Assembly (NCBI RefSeq): GCF_024721315.2
Contig: NZ_JANFAK020000004.1
Location: 61,180 to 125,179, forward strand
DNA from: Streptomyces sp. Isolate_45
GTDB lineage: Bacteria; Actinomycetota; Actinomycetes; Streptomycetales; Streptomycetaceae
Reading direction: 5' to 3'
Length of the DNA: 64,000 nt
Below the pieces are notes generated by a model. That model saw only the letters and a list, made by a program, of their open reading frames with translations. It was not told where the DNA came from and ran no database searches. Shown here in pieces: positions 1-10,346 of the stretch. Position 1 is the stretch's first letter, and each line of letters opens with the position of its first letter. A program made the position numbers and the translations under genes.

Positions 1-361
1 GCCCGACGCACCCCGCCCCGACGCCGACACGCCCGCCCCACCGCGCTTCCTGCCCGAGTTCGACAACCTGCTGCTCTCCCACGCCGACCGCACCCGCGTC
101 GTCGCCCCCGAGATCAAAGGCCGTACCTGGACGGGCAACCAGGCCCACCGCACCCTCCTCGTCGACGGCTTCCTCGCCGGGCTCTGGCGGCTGGACGACG
201 GCGGAACGGAGGGCTCCGGCACGGGGCCCGTCCTCACCGTGGAGCTGTTCGGTACGCGGTCCCGCGCGCGGAAGGAGGAGATCGAGGCCGAGGGCCAGGT
301 CCTGCTCACCGGGATGGCGGGCGGCCCCGGATCCGTGCGCTTCGGGTCAATCCAGGGCTGA
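1..361 (+). CDS. Winged-helix DNA-binding domain protein, C-terminal end (partial)
   Basis: Only the last 119 codons are present; the start lies outside the window. The reading frame begins at base 2 and stops at TGA 359-361. The segment RFLPEFDNLLLSHADRTRVV is typical of the C-terminal part of the winged-helix 'HTH_42' family, which includes AlkZ-type DNA glycosylases and many uncharacterised actinobacterial members. The rest (GNQAHRTLLVDGFLAGLWRL) fits the same fold. Family membership is from recognition of this signature. Whether this copy is a glycosylase or a binding protein cannot be judged without the N-terminal half. It ends 36 bases before the acyl-CoA ligase gene on the same strand. 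Confidence 0.75.
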   Translation, partial: PDAPRPDADTPAPPRFLPEFDNLLLSHADRTRVVAPEIKGRTWTGNQAHRTLLVDGFLAGLWRLDDGGTEGSGTGPVLTVELFGTRSRARKEEIEAEGQVLLTGMAGGPGSVRFGSIQG

Positions 362-397
362 CGCCGCCCTGGTGGACGGGACGTCCGGCGCGGCACG

Positions 398-2086
398 ATG
401 CCTGTCATGACGGAGAACAGCGCCACCGACAGCTTCCTCGCCGCACGGGACTTCCTGCTCGCGCACCGCGGGGACTACGACGCCGCCCACACCGGATTCA
501 CCTGGCCCCGCCCGGAGCGGTTCAACTGGGCACTCGACTGGTTCGACCGCATCGCGGCCGGCAACGGCGCCGACGCGCTGCGCATCGTGGAGGAGGACGG
601 CACCGGCCGGAGCGTCTCCTTCGAGGACCTGAGCGCCCGCTCGGCGGCGACCGCGAACTGGCTCCGGGCCCAGGGCGTGGAGGCCGGCGACCGGATCCTG
701 GTCATGCTCGGCAACCAGGTCGAGCTGTGGGAGGTGATGCTCGCCGCGATGAAGCTCCGCGCCGTCGTCATCCCCGCGACCCCCCTGCTCGGCCCGGCCG
801 ACCTGCGCGACCGGGTGGAGCGCGGCGCGGTCCGCCACGTCATCGCCCGCACCGAGGACACCCCCAAGTTCGACGAGGTGCCGGGCACCTACACCCGGAT
901 CGCCGCGGGAGAGGACGTCCCCACCGGCTGGCGGCGGCTGGAGGACATGCGCCGGGCCGACCGGGAGTTCCGTCCGGACGGCGAGACCCTCGCCACCGAC
1001 CCGCTGATGCTGTACTTCACCTCGGGCACCACCGACCGCCCCAAACTGGTCGAGCACACGCACGCCTCGTACCCCGTCGGGCACCTGTCGACCATGTACT
1101 GGCTCGGGCTGCGCCCCGGCGACGTGCACCTCAACATCGCCTCGCCCGGTTGGGCCAAACACGCCTGGTCCAACCTCTTCGCGCCCTGGAACGCCGGCGC
1201 CACCGTCTTCGTCCACAACTACGCCCGCTTCGACGCGGAGCGGCTGATGGCCGAGATGGACCGGGCAGGCGTCACCACCTTCTGCGCCCCGCCCACCGTC
1301 TGGCGGATGCTGATCCAGTCCGACCTCACCCGGCTGCGCAAGCCCCCGCGCGAGGCCGTCGCGGCGGGCGAACCGCTCAACCCCGAGGTCATCGAGCGGG
1401 TCCGGGAGGCCTGGGGCGTGACCATCCGCGACGGCTTCGGTCAGACGGAGACCACCCTCCAGGTGGGCAACTTCCCCGGCGCCCCCGTCAAGCCCGGCTC
1501 CATGGGCCGGCCGGCGCCCGGCTACACGATCGTGCTCCTGGACGCCGTCACCGGTGAGCCGTCGCCCGACGAGGGCGAGGTCTGCGTGGACCTGCGCACC
1601 CGACCGGCCGGGGTGATGACCGGCTACCGCGACGACCCGCAGCGGACCGCCGAGGCCATGGCGGACGGGCTCTACCGCACCGGGGACATCGCCGCGCGGG
1701 ACGCGGACGGCTACCTGACCTACGTGGGGCGCGCCGACGACGTGTTCAAGGCCTCCGACTACAAGATCAGCCCGTTCGAGCTGGAGAGCGCCCTGCTGGA
1801 ACACGAGGCGGTCGTCGAGGCGGCCGTCGTCCCCGCCCCGGACGCGCTGCGGCTCTCCGTCCCGAAGGCGTACATCACCCTCGCCGCGGGCTGGGAGCCG
1901 GACAAGGAGACCGCCCGGGTGCTCTTCGAGCACTCCCGGGCGGTCCTCTCCCCGTACAAGCGGATCCGCCGCATCGAGTTCGCCGAGCTCCCCAAGACCG
2001 TGTCCGGCAAGATCCGCCGGGTGGAGCTGCGGGAGCTCACCGCGGCCGGCTCCGCGGGGGAGTACGACGAAGCCGACCTGCGCTGA
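398..2086 (+). CDS. AMP-forming acyl-CoA synthetase (medium-chain type)
   Basis: This 562-residue protein belongs to the ANL superfamily, which activates a carboxylic acid as acyl-AMP and transfers it to coenzyme A. Visible landmarks are the phosphate-binding loop YFTSGTTDRPK (residues 206-216), the A5 motif GFGQTETT, the A7-A8 hinge region YRTGDIAARDADGYLTYVGR, and the C-terminal catalytic lysine in SGKIRR (Lys538). Length and motif spacing match acetyl/medium-chain acyl-CoA synthetases of the ACSM type. The substrate cannot be read from sequence. The start may be ATG 398 or ATG 407; neither has a clear ribosome site. It converges on the glutathione peroxidase gene, with 24 bases between the stops. 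Confidence 0.87.
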   Translation: MPVMTENSATDSFLAARDFLLAHRGDYDAAHTGFTWPRPERFNWALDWFDRIAAGNGADALRIVEEDGTGRSVSFEDLSARSAATANWLRAQGVEAGDRILVMLGNQVELWEVMLAAMKLRAVVIPATPLLGPADLRDRVERGAVRHVIARTEDTPKFDEVPGTYTRIAAGEDVPTGWRRLEDMRRADREFRPDGETLATDPLMLYFTSGTTDRPKLVEHTHASYPVGHLSTMYWLGLRPGDVHLNIASPGWAKHAWSNLFAPWNAGATVFVHNYARFDAERLMAEMDRAGVTTFCAPPTVWRMLIQSDLTRLRKPPREAVAAGEPLNPEVIERVREAWGVTIRDGFGQTETTLQVGNFPGAPVKPGSMGRPAPGYTIVLLDAVTGEPSPDEGEVCVDLRTRPAGVMTGYRDDPQRTAEAMADGLYRTGDIAARDADGYLTYVGRADDVFKASDYKISPFELESALLEHEAVVEAAVVPAPDALRLSVPKAYITLAAGWEPDKETARVLFEHSRAVLSPYKRIRRIEFAELPKTVSGKIRRVELRELTAAGSAGEYDEADLR

Positions 2087-2110
2087 GCGGACGTACGGGG
2101 GCCTGCGGCC

Positions 2111-2599
<489 letters not shown>

Positions 2600-2620
2600 C
2601 GGGCCCTCCTCGGCGGGGCA

Positions 2621-2650
2621 GCAACAACAGGAACAGCAACAACAGGAACA
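2621..2650. repeat. Perfect tandem repeat, 15 bp x 2, in the gpx leader
   Basis: The unit GCAACAACAGGAACA occurs twice head to tail (2621-2635 and 2636-2650), followed by a degenerate third unit (TCAACAGCGGCAATAAC). It lies 22 bases upstream of the glutathione peroxidase start and is unusually AT-rich for this genome. It would form part of the 5' leader of that mRNA. No function is evident. Confidence 0.85.
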
Positions 2651-2678
2651 TCAACAGCGGCAATAACGATCTCCGAGC

Positions 2679-3482
2679 CTAGGCCCCCGTCCCGACGAGT
2701 TCGTCCGCCGGGTCGTTGACCGGTTGTGGCATGCCGGTCAGGTCCATGACGAACAGCGGTATGCCCAGGTCGTCCGCCCGGCTGCGGGCGTCCTCCGTAT
2801 ACCCCGCGAGGGAGAAGTAGACGCTGGTCGCGGAGGCCGTCAGACCGTTCAGCCACACGCACTCCACCGCCCGGAGCCCGGCCGGCGTCGTCGTCGGGTC
2901 CACCTGCGCGACCACTCCGGGTGCCCGCAGATCCACCGCGGCCGAGGGGATGGGCAGCCCGTCCGGCCGGCGGACGTCCTGGAACCCGAGCCACCGCAGG
3001 TACAGCGCGGCCGTCGCCACCGCGTCCCGGGCCGTACGGATGGTCACCGGCCGGAACGCCGGTCGCGGTACCGGGGTCCTCCCCGCCGCACCCGCACCCG
3101 CAGCCGCGCCGGCACCCGTGCGCGCGCCGGGCCGCCCCGGTGTCGCAGGCGCGGCGGAAGGCGGCGTCGTGGCCCCGCCCGGGTCGGCGCCGTCCGCGGG
3201 TCCTGCCCGCTGCTCCTCGGGTGGATGGACCGGAATGAGCACCACCGTCCCGCACGATCCGCATCCCACCTCCGGGTGCGGCCACTCGCTGTCCCGCCCG
3301 CAGGACCCGCACCGCACCGTCACCCAGCTCTGCGACCAGGTGCGGTGCGTGAGCGTGAGTGGTGGCGAGGTCAGGTCCAGTGCTGGTGTGACCGGGCTCC
3401 CGCAGGCGCAGGGGAAGACCGGGGAGGTGTAGCCGTTCTCGCGCATGCACGCCGGGCAGCGCACCGGTACCGCTTCCGCCAT
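2679..3482 (-). CDS. Zinc-ribbon protein with degenerate Mrr-like (restriction-endonuclease fold) C-terminus
   Basis: A 267-residue protein of unknown role. Residues 1-85 carry paired cysteines (Cys9/12, Cys25/27, Cys58/61, Cys74/77) that look like two zinc ribbons. A low-complexity Ala/Gly/Pro linker (about 95-140) follows. Residues 145-255 resemble an Mrr-type nuclease domain: VDLRAPGVVAQVDP (182-196), then VYFSLAGYTEDARSRADDLGIPLFVMDLTG. The usual Q-x-K is Q193-V-D195 here, so the catalytic lysine seems lost. The start is set at ATG 3482 because AGGGGGTCC lies just upstream and the CxxC module begins there; longer in-frame extensions have poor coding quality. It is divergent from gcl with about 270 bases between the starts. 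Confidence 0.7.
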   Translation of the reverse strand: MAEAVPVRCPACMRENGYTSPVFPCACGSPVTPALDLTSPPLTLTHRTWSQSWVTVRCGSCGRDSEWPHPEVGCGSCGTVVLIPVHPPEEQRAGPADGADPGGATTPPSAAPATPGRPGARTGAGAAAGAGAAGRTPVPRPAFRPVTIRTARDAVATAALYLRWLGFQDVRRPDGLPIPSAAVDLRAPGVVAQVDPTTTPAGLRAVECVWLNGLTASATSVYFSLAGYTEDARSRADDLGIPLFVMDLTGMPQPVNDPADELVGTGA

Positions 3483-3650
3483 GTGAAAAGGACCCCCTCG
3501 TCGCTGTGCGTGGGTCCATGCTCCACCACCCGCGACCGAGGGGGCGCGCGAGCCCGCGGATTGCCCCGGAATCGAGCCGGCGGCCCGGTCATTTGTGCAA
3601 CTCACCGAAACAGATGCGGCTTTTGGTGCGTTCCGGGGTGTCCTCCCGCC

Positions 3651-3716
3651 TTGACGTGCGGGAAGCCGCCGCTTAGCTTGTTCCGTATAGCAGAACAAAA
3701 CTTCCGGATTACGGAA
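3651..3716 (+). promoter_or_regulatory. gcl promoter with tandem AllR-type operators
   Basis: A near-consensus promoter is visible: TTGACG (3651-3656), a 17-base spacer and TAGCTT (3674-3679). Immediately downstream are two palindromes, TTCCGTATAGCAGAA (3681-3695) and TTCCGGATTACGGAA (3702-3716, perfect 5-bp arms), with centres 21 bp apart. The first covers the expected transcription start, so a bound repressor would block initiation. The same paired sites occur before hyi, aceB and allR/allB. Binding by the IclR-family protein encoded at 29.9 kb is inferred from context. Confidence 0.75.
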
Positions 3717-3748
3717 AAGCCTGACCGTCGGACCCGCAGGAGAACTCG

Positions 3749-5536
<1,788 letters not shown>

Positions 5537-5565
5537 TCACCCCGCACGACCCCGCACCACCCGGC

Positions 5566-5599
5566 GGCCCCCGCCCCTCCACCAGGAGGGGCGGGGGCC
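5566..5599 (+). terminator. Hairpin terminator after gcl
   Basis: Perfect 15-bp arms (5566-5580 and 5585-5599) around the loop ACCA, starting 30 bases after the gcl stop. There is no U-tract, as is usual for Streptomyces hairpin terminators. Confidence 0.75.
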
Positions 5600-5760
5600 G
5601 TCCCCGTCCCCGGGCCGCCCACGGGTGGTCGATGACGTCCGTTCGGGGGCTCGGCCGTGCGCGTCGGGCACCACGTGCGGGGCGCGGGCGGCCGCACGGA
5701 CACACTGGCCGGGCTGCCCCGGCCTCCCCGGCCCCAGGGGCACGGAGAGAGGTGGCCGAG

Positions 5761-7242
5761 GTGGCACAGGCTCCTACGGGGCGACAGGACGGCGGTGACC
5801 CCGCCGGGCCCGGCGGCTACCGGCAGGAGCTGAAACGCACCCTCGGCTCGTTCCAGGTGTTCGCGATCTCGTTCGCGTTCATCTCGGTGGCGGTCGGGAT
5901 CTTCGCCACCTACGACCAGGTACTGCTGACCTCCGGGCCGGTCGGGATCTGGCTGTGGTTGATCGCGGCCGTGGGGCAGACCCTGGTGGCTCTGGTGGTC
6001 GCGCAGTTCGCGGCCCGCATCCCGCTCAGCGGCTCCTCGTACCAGTGGGCCTCGCGGCTGGCGAGCCCGCGCACGGGGTGGTGGTTCGGCTGGTTGACCT
6101 TCTGCTACTTGGCGATCGCCGTGGTGGCGATGGACAGCGCGCTCGCTTCCCAGGCGTTCATGCCGCTCGTCGGCATCGCGGCGGACGAGGGCACCGCGCG
6201 CCTGATCACGCTGGTGGCCCTGTTCGCCCAGGCCCTGGTCGCCATCGCCTCGACGCGCCTGGTCAGCTGGATCAACTCGGTCGCGGTGGGGCTCGAAGTG
6301 GTCCTCGTGGTGCTGGTGGCCGTCGCCCTCGTCGTCGCCGTGCTGGTCACGGGCGGCGGCTCGGCCGGCAACCTCACCTCACGGGGCGTCGCCGTGCACG
6401 CGGGCGACTACTTCGGGGTCGGCGGCGGGCTGATGCTCGCGATGATCATGGGTCTCGCCACGCTCGTCGGGTTCGACTCCGCGGCCAACCTGGCGGAGGA
6501 GGCGAAGGACCCCTACCGCAGCGTTCCGCGCGCCATCGTGGGATCGGTCCTGGCGGCCGGGACCCTCGGCATGCTGTTCCTGATCGCGCTCACCTTCGCG
6601 ATCGAGGACCTGCCCCGGATCAGCGCCGACCCCTCGCCCGTCGCGGCGATCCTGCGCGAGCGCTTCGGTCCGGCGGCGGAGAGCGGGCTGCTGGTCGCGA
6701 TCTCGTTCGCGTTCTTCGGCGCCGGGGTCGTGGTGATGGTCGCCTGCTCGCGGCTCGTCTACGCGATGTCGCGGGACGGCCGCTTCCCCGCGTACCGCAC
6801 GATGCGCCGGGTCAACCCGCGCACGCGGACGCCGATCCCGGCGACCCTCCTGATCCTCGCGCTGGGCGTCGCCCTGATGGTCGGGCTGCCGGGCGCCGCG
6901 CTGCTGGAACTGATCACCGCGTCGACCATCCTCCCGGCCCTGATCTACGGCGCGACGATCGTCCTCTACCTGGCCGTACGCCGCCGGCTGGACAGCAAGG
7001 AGGGCGCGTTCAACCTCGGACGCCTGGAACTACCGGTCGCGGTCTGCGCGCTGGTGTGGACCCTCGTGGCACTGTTCGTCCTGGTGGCGCCGGCGGAGGC
7101 GCTCGTCTCCGTGGTGATCGTGGCCGGCCTGCTCGTCCTGGGCGGACTGTTCTTCGCCGGGATGCTGCTCTTCGACCGGGAGTCGCTGCGGAGGGCGCCC
7201 GGCCACGACGAACACGAACACGCACCCGACGACCGGGCCTGA
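5761..7242 (+). CDS. APC-superfamily amino acid/amine permease
   Basis: About 493 residues with twelve predicted membrane segments, starting at LGSFQVFAISFAFISVAVGIF. Family features include IPLSGSSYQWASRLASPRTGWWFGW in the first third and GFDSAANLAEEAKDPYRSVPRAI in the middle, typical of the amino acid/polyamine/choline branch of the APC superfamily. The substrate cannot be assigned; its place between gcl and the catalase gene suggests a nitrogen compound. No ATG fits. GTG 5761 is preferred because AGAGAGG ends 8 bases earlier; GTG 5752 is the alternative. The C-terminus is His/Asp/Glu rich (GHDEHEHAPDD). Confidence 0.88.
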   Translation: MAQAPTGRQDGGDPAGPGGYRQELKRTLGSFQVFAISFAFISVAVGIFATYDQVLLTSGPVGIWLWLIAAVGQTLVALVVAQFAARIPLSGSSYQWASRLASPRTGWWFGWLTFCYLAIAVVAMDSALASQAFMPLVGIAADEGTARLITLVALFAQALVAIASTRLVSWINSVAVGLEVVLVVLVAVALVVAVLVTGGGSAGNLTSRGVAVHAGDYFGVGGGLMLAMIMGLATLVGFDSAANLAEEAKDPYRSVPRAIVGSVLAAGTLGMLFLIALTFAIEDLPRISADPSPVAAILRERFGPAAESGLLVAISFAFFGAGVVVMVACSRLVYAMSRDGRFPAYRTMRRVNPRTRTPIPATLLILALGVALMVGLPGAALLELITASTILPALIYGATIVLYLAVRRRLDSKEGAFNLGRLELPVAVCALVWTLVALFVLVAPAEALVSVVIVAGLLVLGGLFFAGMLLFDRESLRRAPGHDEHEHAPDDRA

Positions 7243-7305
7243 CGAGACCGGGCCTGACGAGAACCATGGCACCGGGCAGGCACCGCACCGCACCGCGCAC
7301 GACAA

Positions 7306-7341
7306 AGCGCCGAGTCACGGGACCGTCCGTGACTCGGCGCT
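7306..7341 (+). terminator. Hairpin terminator after the APC permease
   Basis: Perfect 15-bp arms (7306-7320 and 7327-7341; AGCGCCGAGTCACGG and its complement) with a 6-base loop, 63 bases after the permease stop. Confidence 0.85.
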
Positions 7342-7427
7342 CTGGTTTGGTACCGCCCGACGGAGCGAGGCTGGCGCGACAGGACGTTCGCACCGCCGGG
7401 CGGAGTGCCGGGGGGAGGTTGTCCTCT

Positions 7428-7466
7428 CTTATAGGAGGGGGCTCTGTGCGTAGCCCCTCTTACAAG
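7428..7466. repeat. Imperfect inverted repeat of unknown function
   Basis: Arms CTTATAGGAGGGG (7428-7440) and CCCCTCTTACAAG (7454-7466) pair at 11 of 13 positions around a 13-base spacer. Each arm also sits within a smaller CCTCT-N5/6-GGAGG symmetry (7423-7438 and 7456-7470). The stretch is AT-richer than its surroundings. It could be an operator, an RNA hairpin that hides ribosome-site-like GGAGG sequences, or a recombination site; the sequence alone does not decide. Confidence 0.6.
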
Positions 7467-7647
7467 GAGGATGTGGCTGGGACCGTGGCGGGCGGGCGAC
7501 GAGAACTCCGGCGTCGTCTCCCTCAGGTCAAGAGACGGGCCTCGGAACCCATTACCACCGCACTGGCTCGCACGCTCGCCACGGTCCTCGTCCTGCCCTC
7601 ACCGCGTACCACCCCTCATCCGGGTCCACGGGTCGGGCTCAGCACCC

Positions 7648-7672
7648 GGGGCCTGACCTCCCGTCAGGCCCC
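7648..7672 (-). terminator. Hairpin terminator after the catalase gene
   Basis: Perfect 10-bp arms (GGGGCCTGAC, 7648-7657, and complement 7663-7672) with a 5-base loop, 18 bases beyond the catalase stop on the minus strand. Confidence 0.75.
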
Positions 7673-7689
7673 CGGTACAGCTTTCAGGC

Positions 7690-9147
7690 TCAGGCGTCGC
7701 GCAGGGCGCGGACGGCCTCCTCGACGCGCTTGCCGTAGTCGGCGTCGGCGGCGTGGAAGTGAGCCAGGTTCTTCTCGATGACGTCCTCCAGGGTGACCTG
7801 GGAGAGACCGCCGGCGATGTTCGCCACCAGACGCTCCTTCTCGGCCTCCGACATCAGCCGGAACAGCTCGCCGGCCTGGAAGAAGTTGTCATCCTTGGTG
7901 TGGGCCGGGGCCTCGTGGGTGCCCGTCCAGCCGGAGACGGCCTTCGGGGCGCCCAGGGCGAGACCGGTCTCGGCCGGGCCCTGGTACGAGTTGGGCTCGT
8001 AGTTCTTGTCGTGGCGCGAGCCGTTGCGCAGCGCCATGACGCCGTCGCGGCCGTAGTTGTCGGCCTTCGTCGCCTTCGGGGCGTTGACCGGCAGCACGGT
8101 GTGGTTCACACCGAGGCGGTAGCGCTGGGCGTCGGCGTACGCGAAGAGACGGCCCTGGAGCATCTTGTCCGGCGAGGCGGTGATGCCCGGGACGAAGTTG
8201 TTCGGGGAGAACGCGGACTGCTCGACCTCGGCGAAGACGTTGTCCGGGTTGCGGTCGAGGACCAGACGGCCCACGCGCTGCAGCGGGTAGTCGCTGTGCG
8301 GCCACACCTTGGTGAGGTCGAACGGGTTGAAGCGGTAGTCCGCGGCCTCGGCGGCGGGCATGATCTGGACGTAGAGGGTCCAGCTCGGGTTCACACCGCG
8401 CTCGATCGCCTGGAGCAGGTCGGTCTGGTGCGAGTTCGCGTCCTTGCCGACGAGCTCGGCGGCCTGGTCGCCCGACAGGCAGCGGATGCCCTGGTTCGTC
8501 TTGAAGTGGTACTTGACGAAGAAGGCCTCGCCCTGCTCGTTCGTCCACTGGTAGGTGTGCGAGCCGTAGCCGTTCATGTGGCGGTAGGACGCCGGGATGC
8601 CGCGGTCACCCATCAGCCAGGTGATCTGGTGCGTCGCCTCGGGGGCGTGCGCCCAGAAGTCCCAGACGTTGTCCGGCTCCTGCTTGCCCGTGAAGGGGTC
8701 GCGCTTCTGGGAGTGGATGAAGTCGGGGAACTTGATCGGGTCCTTGATGAAGAACACCGGGGTGTTGTTGCCGACGAGGTCGTAGTTGCCCTCTTCGGTG
8801 TAGAACTTCAGCGCGAAGCCGCGCGGGTCGCGGACGGCGTCCGCGCCACCGAGCGAGTCCGCCACGGTGGAGAACCGCAGGAAGGTCTCGGTCTTCTTGC
8901 CGACCGTGTTCAGGAACGCGGCGCTGGTGTACGCGGTGACGTCGTCCGTCACCTCGAAGTGGCCGTACGCGGCGGAACCGCGGGCGTGCACCACGCGCTC
9001 CGGGATGCGCTCACGGTTGAAGCGGGCAAGCTTTTCGAGGAGCTGCTGGTCCTGGACCAGGAGCGGGCCACCGACGCCGGCGGTGGCGGAGTTCTGATTG
9101 TCGGCGACCGGGGCGCCGGACTCGGTCGTCAGCGTGCGCTTCGACAT
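7690..9147 (-). CDS. Monofunctional heme catalase (clade 3 type)
   Basis: A 485-residue small-subunit catalase converting H2O2 to water and oxygen. The active-site His is in RVVHARGSAAYGHFEVT (His54), the distal Asn in NYDLVGNNTPVFFIKD, and the proximal heme Tyr in RLFAYADAQRYRLG. The start is ATG 9147 (MSKRTLTTESGAPV), preceded by GGAAGG; a longer in-frame ATG at 9195 would lie inside the operator. The promoter carries the same palindromes as the allantoin genes, so this catalase probably handles H2O2 from uricase (inference from shared sites and neighbours). The glxR-hyi unit lies upstream in the same orientation. Confidence 0.95.
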   Translation of the reverse strand: MSKRTLTTESGAPVADNQNSATAGVGGPLLVQDQQLLEKLARFNRERIPERVVHARGSAAYGHFEVTDDVTAYTSAAFLNTVGKKTETFLRFSTVADSLGGADAVRDPRGFALKFYTEEGNYDLVGNNTPVFFIKDPIKFPDFIHSQKRDPFTGKQEPDNVWDFWAHAPEATHQITWLMGDRGIPASYRHMNGYGSHTYQWTNEQGEAFFVKYHFKTNQGIRCLSGDQAAELVGKDANSHQTDLLQAIERGVNPSWTLYVQIMPAAEAADYRFNPFDLTKVWPHSDYPLQRVGRLVLDRNPDNVFAEVEQSAFSPNNFVPGITASPDKMLQGRLFAYADAQRYRLGVNHTVLPVNAPKATKADNYGRDGVMALRNGSRHDKNYEPNSYQGPAETGLALGAPKAVSGWTGTHEAPAHTKDDNFFQAGELFRLMSEAEKERLVANIAGGLSQVTLEDVIEKNLAHFHAADADYGKRVEEAVRALRDA

Positions 9148-9165
9148 GGTGACCTTCCGTACGGA

Positions 9166-9243
9166 TAACTGCTGACGGAATCGGTCTTCCGTCATGCGGA
9201 ACAGCCTAATTTCGGCTCGAACGCGACGTCAACAGTTTGTTGA
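9166..9243 (-). promoter_or_regulatory. Catalase promoter with two kinds of operator
   Basis: On the minus strand, TTGACG (9227-9232), an 18-base spacer and TAGGCT (9203-9208) form the promoter. The perfect palindrome TTCCGTCATGCGGAA (9187-9201) begins one base past the -10, exactly as at gcl. A half-site, TAACTGCTGACGGAA (9166-9180), lies at a 21-bp centre distance. A second palindrome, TCAACAGTTTGTTGA (9229-9243), overlaps the -35 box and recurs at the uraD promoter. Binding proteins are inferred: an AllR-type repressor for the first, unknown for the second. Confidence 0.72.
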
Positions 9244-9264
9244 ACAAAGATTGAGGAGAGGAAA

Positions 9265-9324
9265 TCCGGACGGTGCCGGCGCTTGGGCGCGACAGGACAG
9301 GTGTCAGCACCGGCACCATCCGGA
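9265..9324 (-). terminator. Inverted repeat between glxR and catalase (possible glxR terminator)
   Basis: Arms of 17 bases (9265-9281 and 9308-9324) match at 15 positions, separated by 26 bases. The element lies 57 bases past the glxR stop and upstream of the catalase promoter, which is where a glxR terminator would be expected. The long loop makes this less certain. Confidence 0.42.
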
Positions 9325-9380
9325 CACTCGGGGCCCCCGTGAGGGGGGAGGCGCGGCCCGGCGAGCGGGCCGCGGCGGGA

Positions 9381-10271
9381 TCAGACCTGGTCGCCGGAGA
9401 GGCGCTCGACCGCGCGCAGCAGCGCGGAGTGGTCCAGGCCGCCGTCACCCTGGGCGCGCAGCGAGGCGACCAGCTGGGCGACGACCGCGCCGACCGGGAG
9501 GGCCGCACCGACGTTGCGGGCGGCGTCGGTGACGATGCCCATGTCCTTGTGGTGCAGGTCGATCCGGAAACCGGGCTTGAAGTCGCGGTTCAGGAAGTTG
9601 TCCTTCTTGCGGGTCAGGACCGTGGAGCCGGCCAGACCGCCGTTGAGGACGTCCAGGGCGGCCTGGAGGTTCACGCCCGACTTCTCGAGGAAGACGACGG
9701 CCTCGGCGCACGCCTGGATGTTCACCGCGACGATGAGCTGGTTGGCGGCCTTCACCGTCTGGCCGGAGCCGTGCGGACCGCACAGGACGATGGTCTTGCC
9801 GAGGGTCTCCAGGACCGGCAGGGCCTCGTCGAAGTCGGCCTGCTCGCCACCCACCATGATCGACAGGACGGCCTCGATGGCACCGGCCTCGCCACCGGAC
9901 ACCGGGGCGTCGATGACGCGGATGCCCTTCTCGGCGGCGTTCTTCGCGAGGTCGATCGAGGTCTGCGGGGTGATCGACGACATGTCGACGATCAGCGCGC
10001 CGGACTTCGCGTTCTCCAGGATGCCGTTCTCACCGTAGGAGATGGCCTCGACCTGCGGGGAGGCGGGCACCATCGTGATGATGACGTCGGCGTCCTTGAC
10101 GGCCTCGGCGATCGAGCCGGCCGCGCTGCCACCGGCGGCGGCGAGGCGGTCCAGCTTGTCCTGCTCCAGGGTGAAGCCGGTGACCGAGTAACCGGCCTTC
10201 AGGAGGTTCTCGGCCATGGGGGAGCCCATGATTCCGAGACCGATCCAGGCGATCTTGGGGAGGTTGCTCAT
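9381..10271 (-). CDS. glxR: 2-hydroxy-3-oxopropionate (tartronate semialdehyde) reductase
   Basis: A 296-residue member of the beta-hydroxyacid dehydrogenase family that reduces tartronate semialdehyde to D-glycerate with NAD(P)H. The Rossmann motif GLGIMGSPMAENL is at residues 11-23, the substrate motif DAPVSGGEAGA begins at 121, and the catalytic lysine is Lys174 in GSGQTVKAANQ. It acts directly after Gcl. It follows hyi by 75 bases on the same strand, and with no promoter visible between them they probably form one transcript driven from the hyi promoter. No glycerate kinase gene is in the window. Confidence 0.95.
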   Translation of the reverse strand: MSNLPKIAWIGLGIMGSPMAENLLKAGYSVTGFTLEQDKLDRLAAAGGSAAGSIAEAVKDADVIITMVPASPQVEAISYGENGILENAKSGALIVDMSSITPQTSIDLAKNAAEKGIRVIDAPVSGGEAGAIEAVLSIMVGGEQADFDEALPVLETLGKTIVLCGPHGSGQTVKAANQLIVAVNIQACAEAVVFLEKSGVNLQAALDVLNGGLAGSTVLTRKKDNFLNRDFKPGFRIDLHHKDMGIVTDAARNVGAALPVGAVVAQLVASLRAQGDGGLDHSALLRAVERLSGDQV

Positions 10272-10346
10272 GATGAGGGTCCTTCTCTTAATGCTTTGTA
10301 CGAAAAGTGCGGGGGGTGCCTGGCTGATCGCCTGGACTTTGTCCGC

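Larger units (their letters stand above)
7243..7689. other. Intergenic region of 447 bases with two terminators and one unexplained palindrome
   Basis: No convincing gene lies here. Short open frames starting at 7471 and 7474 have weak codon bias after about 20 codons and poor start spacing. The region holds the terminator of the permease (7306-7341), an AT-richer inverted repeat (7428-7466) that none of the flanking genes explains, and the terminator of the convergent catalase gene (7648-7672). Confidence 0.7.

Noticed and set aside
7471..7656. Short open frame after GGAGG in the permease-catalase gap
   Set aside because: ATG directly abuts the GGAGG, the second half has poor codon bias (TTA, CCA, AGA codons), and no family resemblance is seen.
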